A stretch of 62,698 nt of DNA from CAYQOX01 sp964419335 (lineage in GTDB: Bacteria > Hinthialibacterota > Hinthialibacteria > Hinthialibacterales > Hinthialibacteraceae): contig CAYQOX010000028.1 in the NCBI GenBank assembly GCA_964419335.1, positions 1-62,698 of the forward strand, given 5' to 3'. Position 1 is the stretch's first letter. Every line of letters begins with the position of its first letter. Below are positions 17,133-24,040 of the stretch, piece after piece. A program made the position numbers and the translations under genes. Under the pieces are notes generated by a model. That model made no database searches, had not been told where the DNA came from, and saw nothing but the letters and a program-made list of their open reading frames with translations.

Positions 17133-18719
17133 ATGTACGGTGTAGAACCCACTCTTTTTATTTACACAGCCGTAATAATCGCGGTAGGGATGATGATCTG
17201 GGATACGATAGAAGTAGGGCGAAATGATGCCGCCAACATCGTGAATGCGGTTTTCGGCGCCCGCATATTAAAGCGCAAAACCGCGGTCTATATCGCAGGA
17301 CTCGCGGTCATCATCGGGGCCTGGGCTTCCTCTCCGGTGATGGAGACAGCCCGGAAAGAAATCTTCAAGCCTGAAACCCTTTCTCTTCATGATGCCCTTT
17401 CTATCTATTTAGGTGTTTATCTGACTGACACCGTAATCCTTTACTCCTTCTCTGCATTCGGTATGCCCATCTCGACCACTGCCAGTTTGGTCTTTGCTCT
17501 ATTAGGTGGAGGCTTCGCTTTAGGGGGATTCGCCTCAGTCAATGGACCAAAGAGTATAGAAGTCATCATGGCCATTATTTTTTCTATTATCATTAGTGGG
17601 GCTGCGAGTTTTCTTATTCAACGCGCGTTTCGCGGCGCCATGGGAAAAGATTGTTACCATATCCCCAAAGTCAAACTCCATGGGCCATGGATCGCCGGAG
17701 GTCTACTCACCGGCTTGGTCTACTTCATGATCATGAAGGGGATGCAGAATGTAGGCTTCATTAAATCCTTTAAAGCAGGAACCTTTGATTTAATGACCGG
17801 CCCCACCGTACTGGCCGTATTAATTATTCTTTGGGCATTATTAACTTTCATTACATGGTTCGTATTAAAAGCGGGAGGACAAAGTTATTACCGTAATCTT
17901 TTCTCTGCTTTAGCGATTGTCGGAATGATTTCGATTGGTATTGCTTTTGGCCAAAACGATCTCGCTAACTGTGCTTCACCAGGTTTGGCCTCGATTATGA
18001 TTCTACGACATGGCAAAATTGCTCCTCAATTGGATGTACCCTCATGGTTGCTACTCATTTCCGGATTCTTGCTTTTTGTAGGAATGGCCACCCGTAACGC
18101 ACAACGGGTTACCCGTGCTGAAGTTAACACCGGCAGCCAGGGGGATATTGTACGACTCTATGCTCCAAAATGGTGTATTAAACTAGCCTCGCTTTTCGTT
18201 CGCAAAAAGCAAGAAGAAGATGAAGAAATTCTCGCGCCAAAACCTGAAATCCAACCTTCGAAAAAATTACAGCACTATGATTCACTGCGTGCTTCGGTGA
18301 TTACTTCTGTTTCTGCCAGTGTGATCGCCTTCGCTTCAGGATTGGGGCTGCCGGTTTCAACCACGTACGTCTCTTTCGCCGCAGTCGTTTCGACTGGATG
18401 GGCGGATCGGATTTTTCAACGCGGTGATGCCACAATTAAGTTAGGCCGTACTATTTGGGTGATCGCAGGATGGTTTTTAGCCGCTCTTATCGCTGCTGTC
18501 GCCACCGGGATTATCGCTAAAATGATTAGTGTTTGGGGAACGTTGGGCATTTTTATCGCTTTGGCAGCGAATTTGACGATTCGTACCATTGCTAAGAAAC
18601 GCGCCGAAGCCCAGGAAAAACGTTTGCAAGAAGAAGCCGCAGTCCGGAAAAAGAAATATATGGAACAAGGAAAACAGGATGTGAATCTAGCCTCGGAAGA
18701 AGATACAAGCCAAATGTGA
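17133..18719 (+). CDS. pit: PiT-family inorganic phosphate transporter
   Basis: This 528-residue, many-membrane-segment protein has two related halves. The first carries EVGRNDAANIVNAVFGAR and the second FGQNDLANCASPG; both are variants of the GANDxAN motif of the PiT/Pho4 family (the second GANDVAN Gly-Ala is replaced by Gly-Gln). A PISTTASLVFALLGG-type loop and its partner GLPVSTTYVSFA are also typical. It moves phosphate with a cation across the inner membrane. The C-terminal tail is charged and coiled-coil-like. An out-of-frame ATG at 17126 sits closer to the AGGAG, but the coding frame supports 17133. No PhoU-like partner is adjacent. Confidence 0.9.
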   Translation: MYGVEPTLFIYTAVIIAVGMMIWDTIEVGRNDAANIVNAVFGARILKRKTAVYIAGLAVIIGAWASSPVMETARKEIFKPETLSLHDALSIYLGVYLTDTVILYSFSAFGMPISTTASLVFALLGGGFALGGFASVNGPKSIEVIMAIIFSIIISGAASFLIQRAFRGAMGKDCYHIPKVKLHGPWIAGGLLTGLVYFMIMKGMQNVGFIKSFKAGTFDLMTGPTVLAVLIILWALLTFITWFVLKAGGQSYYRNLFSALAIVGMISIGIAFGQNDLANCASPGLASIMILRHGKIAPQLDVPSWLLLISGFLLFVGMATRNAQRVTRAEVNTGSQGDIVRLYAPKWCIKLASLFVRKKQEEDEEILAPKPEIQPSKKLQHYDSLRASVITSVSASVIAFASGLGLPVSTTYVSFAAVVSTGWADRIFQRGDATIKLGRTIWVIAGWFLAALIAAVATGIIAKMISVWGTLGIFIALAANLTIRTIAKKRAEAQEKRLQEEAAVRKKKYMEQGKQDVNLASEEDTSQM

Positions 18720-18735
18720 ATCTCCTAACGTTAAA

Positions 18736-18769
18736 AGGCGCGAAGCCACTCGGACTTCGCGCCTTTTTC
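18736..18769. terminator. Terminator between pit and phoD
   Basis: Perfect arms AGGCGCGAAG (18736-18745) and CTTCGCGCCT (18755-18764) are followed by TTTTTC. It has A residues before the stem, so it could serve both converging genes. Confidence 0.85.
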
Positions 18770-18791
18770 ATCGTTTCAATCATAACTCAGG

Positions 18792-21359
18792 TTAAAACGA
18801 TACTTTCATAACCTGGTCTTCCTCTTTGCCGATAGGTTGTACTTCTTCAAATACCTTCCACTGTTCCTCATCGGGCTCACCCACATAAATAGTATAGTTT
18901 CCTTCTGCAAAAACTTTGGGGCGAAAATTTGTACCTTTGATACGCAACGCATACACCAATTCACCCTTGGATTCTTTGTATACTTTCACCACAGGATCCT
19001 TGAATCCCTCCACCTGAATCGTAGGCAAATAGGCATGAGCTTCTCGATCATAGTTTTCCAATTGGTGGATTGTCTTAGGCCATCCTAAATACTGCTCCGC
19101 TTTAGGGTCTTCAGGATCAGCAAAGCGCGGCCAGCATTCAATGGTAATTTCACGCGTATCCTTCTGAAAATGAACGATACCATAACCAGGCATTTTGTTA
19201 TGCAAGGCCTTGGGTTCCACTCCCATTTCGCCTGGATTGGTCGCAGCCCAGACGGTCACATAATTGCCTAAACCATCCTTGAACTCTCCGGTATAATCCG
19301 GCATCCCTTCCACATGATTCCGGGGTTCTTCACGCGGCATCCAAGCCCGGGGATAAAAATTCGCAATCGAGGGGACCGTCATCGACCAGACTGCGTCGTT
19401 CCAATCGTCAACGCCATGATGCACAATCGTCGACAAATGCTGATCGCCGCCTATCATGAGAGAAAAGCCCTTGCGCAAGAGTCGCAGAGCGCGGTTTCGC
19501 CCCGATTGCGGCCATCCATTGGAATCGAGGTCACCATAAAGATATTCGAGATTGCCGCCATGATGGGTTGCCACATTGGCAAATACAGTCTGTGATAAAC
19601 AGGTTTTCATCTGTGTCCCTTTCCAATCCTTAACCCAATCACGCAAAAAATCCAATTGGCGATCACCCAATAATTTCAATCCTGGAAGATCAACTCTTTG
19701 AGGATCGAAATCCGGATCGGTAATATGATCGGGACGGCCTTCCTTATCGGGAATAACTCCCCGGCAGCCGGACTTAAACTTACGATCTTCAATAATAGCA
19801 AAGCCGATTTCACCATAGGTCATATCGGTATAATAAACTCCAATTCCTTGATCAATAGGCTCGGGATCGTAGGGATCAGGAAGGTGGCTCGTCTGTGTCC
19901 GTTCTACCATCCGCACCCAATCCGCAGGCATCACATATCCCCCGTGGTCATCCTTGGGGACTTTGCGTCCCCCTTGCCCCCACAAGTTTGGGTGATAGAC
20001 ATCATGATCATCAGGGATCGTGACTGTTGGACGATCTTTGGTTACATCGCGAAACGCCCAAACGAACAAATACCATTTGTATAAATAATCGAGATGGGCA
20101 TTCTGCCGATCGGCATGGGTTGGACTCGCCCCCTCATAAACCTGATCGCCACTAAAGAAAAGCACCTCAGGATCATGTTTTTTGACATGATCAACGATCT
20201 GATTATGAGGAAACCACAAATTGCTCTCATTCCATGCATACCAACCTGACTCGAAACCAAAATTCACATTATGATTGCCAGTGAATCCCGCAACCGAAAT
20301 CGTATCTTGATCGACGGGATCACGGGGGATTACACCTTCCCAAGTATAAGTGCGATTTGTACCATCCGCTTGCTTTAAATCATATTCCACCCGGTAAGGG
20401 GTATCCTGGCTGTCGTCCCAATCTTCCACCCGTAATGGAGCCGTGTATCCGGGAGCAATCACAGAGGCGGTATCCACTGTGTCCCAATGATCATTGGTTT
20501 TGATTTTCAAGCGTACTTGATCATGATCTGCTTCTGCCAAAGGCATCATCTGAGCGGTCATTTTCATGATTCCTTCATGCAGGGTGTATTGGGTTCCTAA
20601 GATCGGGCCACAATTCCGATCCTCTTTACTCGCAATTTTATCTCCAGCGACATTCCAGTCATCAAACCAAAAACGCCCACCATCGCCGGGATGAGAAACC
20701 AAAGCAATACTACCAATGAATAAATCTTCATGAAAACGATAGTCGACTTGATCAATTAGTTCCCCATTGTCGGGATCACGGCTGGTGAGATCGAAATGGT
20801 AGGTGCCAGAATCATATTGTCCATGGACTTCAAGAATCACTTCCTCAAGCGGTGTAGACCCCTCGTCCTGATGCAACAAAACCGCATCCTTTTTGTTTCC
20901 ATCTTGGAGCATCAACTTACCGCTGCCATCCACACCGGCAAAAAGACCAAAATCAGGCCCCATGCTATGGTGAATTAGAGCCGCAGCCCGATAATCCACC
21001 TGGTTTCCAGCACCAAGCAAGAAACCGACAGCGGCATTCTCTGCCAATTTCTCTGAATCACTTAACACACCTGTACGAACCGACATCGTAAAGGATCCTT
21101 CGTTTTCACTAAGACGCCGCGTAAGCAAATGTACCGTACGATAGGGCTTATTCTTGGCACCAATAAGGCACTCTAAGCGCCCATTGGCGATTTGCCAATC
21201 TTGCAACCGATTGGCCCAATAGTCGGGACCCACCCATGTACGTTCGAATTGCTCCGGCCAAGCACTTTCAAATGCTTCCTCACTTAGTGCCGGCATGGCA
21301 ATGAATATTGCCATTACCACGACAAACAAATTCCACTTTTGGTTTAATCTTTTTTTCAT
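18792..21359 (-). CDS. phoD: Exported PhoD-like alkaline phosphatase/phosphodiesterase
   Basis: This 855-residue protein has a signal peptide (MKKRLNQK..AMPALS-EEA). Residues about 30-250 look like a beta-sandwich/LamG-type region. The PhoD metallophosphatase core spans about 355-700: FFSGDQVYEG (~400), TIPDDHDVYH (~450) and MIGGDQHLST (~635) are the metal-ligand motifs. It would release phosphate from organic phosphomono- or diesters outside the inner membrane. It is convergent with the phosphate transporter, forming a plausible phosphate-scavenging pair, though no Pho box was recognised. It is longer than classical Bacillus PhoD (about 550-580) because of the N-terminal domain. Confidence 0.87.
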   Translation of the reverse strand: MKKRLNQKWNLFVVVMAIFIAMPALSEEAFESAWPEQFERTWVGPDYWANRLQDWQIANGRLECLIGAKNKPYRTVHLLTRRLSENEGSFTMSVRTGVLSDSEKLAENAAVGFLLGAGNQVDYRAAALIHHSMGPDFGLFAGVDGSGKLMLQDGNKKDAVLLHQDEGSTPLEEVILEVHGQYDSGTYHFDLTSRDPDNGELIDQVDYRFHEDLFIGSIALVSHPGDGGRFWFDDWNVAGDKIASKEDRNCGPILGTQYTLHEGIMKMTAQMMPLAEADHDQVRLKIKTNDHWDTVDTASVIAPGYTAPLRVEDWDDSQDTPYRVEYDLKQADGTNRTYTWEGVIPRDPVDQDTISVAGFTGNHNVNFGFESGWYAWNESNLWFPHNQIVDHVKKHDPEVLFFSGDQVYEGASPTHADRQNAHLDYLYKWYLFVWAFRDVTKDRPTVTIPDDHDVYHPNLWGQGGRKVPKDDHGGYVMPADWVRMVERTQTSHLPDPYDPEPIDQGIGVYYTDMTYGEIGFAIIEDRKFKSGCRGVIPDKEGRPDHITDPDFDPQRVDLPGLKLLGDRQLDFLRDWVKDWKGTQMKTCLSQTVFANVATHHGGNLEYLYGDLDSNGWPQSGRNRALRLLRKGFSLMIGGDQHLSTIVHHGVDDWNDAVWSMTVPSIANFYPRAWMPREEPRNHVEGMPDYTGEFKDGLGNYVTVWAATNPGEMGVEPKALHNKMPGYGIVHFQKDTREITIECWPRFADPEDPKAEQYLGWPKTIHQLENYDREAHAYLPTIQVEGFKDPVVKVYKESKGELVYALRIKGTNFRPKVFAEGNYTIYVGEPDEEQWKVFEEVQPIGKEEDQVMKVSF

Positions 21360-21470
21360 CGATAACTCTCCAACTTTATTTTATGGTGATCTTTTTCATT
21401 GTATGAAAAGGATTCATAGAAGGTCAAGCAACATTCAATGAATTTCAAAGAGTCTTATTTCCCTCCGTTT

Positions 21471-21908
21471 TTGATGCGTAGTGAAGCCATGGCACGATCA
21501 ACCGAGAGGGAAGGTCCCGCGCGCTGGTATACAAAATCAGGATCATCACGAAAGTGAGTACTTTTTTTGGACAAACGCCTCGGGGATGGGTTCCGCTTGT
21601 CTCCGCGCGGCCTTAAGGGCCGCTTGCTCCGAAAGCCGCTCCACACAAGCCCCTTCAGCGTTTTGGTTTGATTCATATCCATTGAAAATAGCCATGGTTC
21701 TCACTTTAGAATCATATTCTGTTTTCTTTAAAATGTACTCAAATACAGGATGAACCAAAAATCATTCGGACCCAACGCGGGAATGCCGGGTCTGTGGAGC
21801 GGAAACAACAGGGACGATTTCACATTACGCTATGATCCAAGCAATGGGCTCGTTAGTATAGGAGATATCGCGGTATTCGCTCCGGAAAATACTTTTCCTC
21901 TTTACTGA
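21471..21908 (+). pseudogene. Pseudopilin 3' end interrupted by a mobile repeat
   Basis: Before the repeat the frame reads LMRSEAMARSTEREGPARW-YTKS. After it, at 21759-21908, the frame continues KSFGPNAGMPGLW, ...YDPSNGLVSIGDIAVFAPEN and stops. The intact pseudopilin at 8282-8917 has ALRSEAMSLSAERG...RWYCKSFGPNAG and DPSNGLRSIGDIAVFGPGN, so the two flanks are one gene split by insertion. The 5' half with the prepilin signal is absent, since phoD starts 112 bases upstream. The stop overlaps the SOS box of umuD. Confidence 0.88.
21540..21756 (+). repeat. Full-length 217-bp mobile repeat inserted in a pseudopilin gene
   Basis: It runs from GGATCATCACGAAAGTGAGT to CTCAAATACAGGATGAACC. Terminal inverted repeats match at 16 of 22 positions. 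It is flanked by CAAAATCA (21532-21539) and AAAAATCA (21757-21764), an 8-bp duplication with one mismatch. Removing the element and one duplicate restores the Y-T-K-S-F-G-P-N reading of the pseudopilin, so insertion is directly demonstrated. A 70-codon minus-strand frame (21546-21758) is open through it. Confidence 0.92.
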
Positions 21909-21928
21909 ACATTTGTTCAATCTATAAT
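21901..21928 (+). promoter_or_regulatory. Promoter of umuDC
   Basis: A TATAAT -10 box at 21923-21928 is preceded at 16-base spacing by TTTACT (21901-21906). The SOS box lies between the two elements, where a bound repressor would block RNA polymerase. The start codon at 21965 is about 30 bases past the expected transcription start. Confidence 0.65.
21907..21918. promoter_or_regulatory. SOS box (LexA operator) of umuDC
   Basis: GAACATTTGTTC is a perfect GAAC-N4-GTTC palindrome, the LexA/DinR operator type of Gram-positive and several other phyla, and not the enterobacterial CTGT-N8-ACAG type. It sits inside the umuD promoter and overlaps the stop of the broken pseudopilin. It indicates DNA-damage induction by a LexA encoded elsewhere. 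Confidence 0.85.
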
Positions 21929-21964
21929 AAGGCTGTATCTACATCCAGGATGGAGGAAAGAAGG

Positions 21965-22402
21965 ATGCAGGAAATGAATTTCCCCTTGGAAGCACGCTCA
22001 TGGGAAGAGAGGGTGGAAATGGCGTTGCCTTTAGCGGAATCACGTGTGGCCGCGGGATTTCCCTCGCCGGCGGATGATTATATCGAAAAGCAACTCGATT
22101 TGAATGAATACTTGATCAAAAACCCTGCAGCGACTTTCTTTGTACGAGTATCAGGTCATTCCATGAATGGAGCAGGCATTCATGACGGCGATATCCTGGT
22201 GGTCGACCGCTCGATCGACCCATCGATGGGGAAAGTGGTGATCGCAGTGGTGGAGGGAGAGATGGTGGTGAAACGGTTGCGTCGCTTAGGAAAAAAGCTG
22301 GTCCTGATGCCGGAAAACGAAGCCTATCCACCGTTGGAAATCAACGAAGAAACTGATTGTACGATTTGGGGGGTGGTGACCCATGTTGTCCACACGCTCT
22401 GA
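21965..22402 (+). CDS. umuD: UmuD-type S24 peptidase, polymerase V subunit precursor
   Basis: This 145-residue protein lacks the LexA DNA-binding domain. The self-cleavage site is A30-G31 (RVAAGFPSPADDY; E. coli has CG-FPSPA). The catalytic pair is Ser66 (SGHSMNGAGI) and Lys103 (EMVVKRL). RecA filaments would trigger cleavage to UmuD', which partners with UmuC for translesion synthesis. The frame opens at an ATG at 21950, but the ATG at 21965 is 8 bases after GGAGG and is preferred. It overlaps umuC by 20 bases. Confidence 0.93.
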   Translation: MQEMNFPLEARSWEERVEMALPLAESRVAAGFPSPADDYIEKQLDLNEYLIKNPAATFFVRVSGHSMNGAGIHDGDILVVDRSIDPSMGKVVIAVVEGEMVVKRLRRLGKKLVLMPENEAYPPLEINEETDCTIWGVVTHVVHTL

Positions 22403-23693
22403 ACAATCCTCGGCTATTGCTCTGGTGGATTGCAACAATTTTTACGTATCCTGCGAACGGGTGTTTCAACCCAAATTGGAAGCGAAACCGGTGGTCGTGC
22501 TTTCCAATAATGATGGTTGTGTGATCTCACGCTCGAACGAAGCCAAAGCGCTGGGAATCAAGATGGGGGACCCTCTCTTTAAGATACACGACTTAATTCG
22601 ACGTGCGAGGGTGAGGTTTTTTTCCTCCAACTATGCCCTCTATGGGGATCTATCGCAGCGGGTGATGAATACGCTAAGCCATTTTACTCCCGACTTGGAA
22701 GTGTATTCCATCGATGAAGCGTTTCTCAATCTGAGCGGAATTTCTGATTCACCCCATGATGATTTGACAACTTATGGACAGAGGATTCGTAATACGGTAC
22801 GCCAATGGACGGGCATCCCCGTCTCGGTAGGCATCGCGGAAAGCAAGACCCTGGCAAAGATCGCCAACCGTATTGCCAAGCGAACGGAATCACTGAACGG
22901 GGTCTTCGATCTACGCGCGGCTCCGAATCGTGATGCGATTTTGGAAACCGTGGAAGTGAAGGACCTTTGGGGAATCGGCACACGCTATGCTTATCGTTTA
23001 AACCAGCGTGGAATTTATACTACCCGCCAGTTTCGCGATTGCGACGAACGCTGGGTGGAAAAAGAATTGGCGATGGGAATCGTAGGGGTGCGGATGGTGT
23101 ACGAATTACGAGGCATTCCCTGCCTACCACTGGAGTTGTGCCCTCCACCGAAGAAGGAGATCGTATCCTCACGTTCGTTCGGGCGTCCCATAGAATCTTT
23201 GGAAGAAATGCGGGAAGCGACTGCTTCGTATGTTAGCCGAGCGGCGGAAAAGCTACGCCGGCAACATTCTCTGGCAAGCGAAATGACGCTTTATATCATG
23301 ACCAATCCCTTCAAAGACGAACCTCAATATTATAATTCCGCTTATATACGATTTCCTGCAGCAACCTGCAATACTTCAGAACTAATCCATTACGCCCTAG
23401 ACCGGCTAGAATACCTCTACCGACCAGGGTATCGCTATAAGAAGAGTGCAGTGATGCTGGGAGGATTACTTCCCGACAAGGCGATTCAAACTTGCCTCTT
23501 CGATGAAGATGAAAAGCGTGTGCGCAACTTCCAGCTCATGCGCACCTTGGATGAAATCAACCACAAGATGGGGGCGGATACCATCCATTACGCCGTCACA
23601 GGCATCCAGCAAAAATGGCAAATGCGAAGATCGTACCGTTCCCCTGCTTATACCACTCGTTGGAAGGAGATCCCCCGGATTCGAGTGTGGTAA
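22383..23693 (+). CDS. umuC: UmuC-type Y-family DNA polymerase V catalytic subunit
   Basis: This 436-residue protein has the Y-family metal-binding residues Asp16 (ALVDCNNFYVSCER) and Asp111-Glu112 (YSIDEAF). The steric region is SNNDGCVISRS, and TWIPVSVG-like WTGIPVSVGIAESKTLAKIA and the thumb/little-finger regions follow to about the usual UmuC length (about 420-440). It performs error-prone bypass of DNA lesions. It starts inside umuD (overlap 20 bases), so the genes are translationally coupled and share the SOS box. The CRISPR-Cas operon begins 347 bases downstream on the same strand. Confidence 0.95.
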   Translation: MLSTRSEQSSAIALVDCNNFYVSCERVFQPKLEAKPVVVLSNNDGCVISRSNEAKALGIKMGDPLFKIHDLIRRARVRFFSSNYALYGDLSQRVMNTLSHFTPDLEVYSIDEAFLNLSGISDSPHDDLTTYGQRIRNTVRQWTGIPVSVGIAESKTLAKIANRIAKRTESLNGVFDLRAAPNRDAILETVEVKDLWGIGTRYAYRLNQRGIYTTRQFRDCDERWVEKELAMGIVGVRMVYELRGIPCLPLELCPPPKKEIVSSRSFGRPIESLEEMREATASYVSRAAEKLRRQHSLASEMTLYIMTNPFKDEPQYYNSAYIRFPAATCNTSELIHYALDRLEYLYRPGYRYKKSAVMLGGLLPDKAIQTCLFDEDEKRVRNFQLMRTLDEINHKMGADTIHYAVTGIQQKWQMRRSYRSPAYTTRWKEIPRIRVW

Positions 23694-24040
23694 AACCATA
23701 GGGGTATGATCAAGAAATTCGTATTTACCGTCAGGATTGTCAAATTTCGAAAACGAGATCATGTATTTTGACAGACCTGATGCTTGTGACGAAATTTTTG
23801 TGTTAAATGCTGGTGTAGACTTAATGTGAAAATGAATCTTTGTTATAATGAATTATAATTTGCCATAGTCATGAATGTACAGCATGTTTTGTTGTTTTGA
23901 TATTAAAGTCGTTGGGATGCAATTTTTGTGTTGCAGGGTGAAAATTATATTTATGGAAATATAAAAAATAGACTGGCAGTACCTGTCAGGGTGTGGGATT
24001 AAAATAAATAACATGAAAAATTAATGCAAGGATCAATGGA
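23694..24040. promoter_or_regulatory. AT-rich leader between umuC and cas3
   Basis: No gene is seen in these 347 bases. TATAAT at 23844-23849, preceded by TGT, is a candidate -10 box for the cas operon, though its -35 (TTAATG) is poor. An inverted repeat CTGGCAG-TAC-CTGTCAG at 23973-23989 lies 51 bases before the cas3 start and could be an operator. There is no clear umuC terminator, so read-through from the SOS promoter into cas3 is possible. No CRISPR repeats were found. Confidence 0.45.

Noticed and set aside
23793..23932. 12-base direct repeat AATTTTTGTGTT (23793-23804 and 23921-23932) as a possible CRISPR remnant upstream of cas3
   Set aside because: Only two short AT-rich copies 128 bases apart, with no repeat-length unit or spacer-size spacing; chance is likely.
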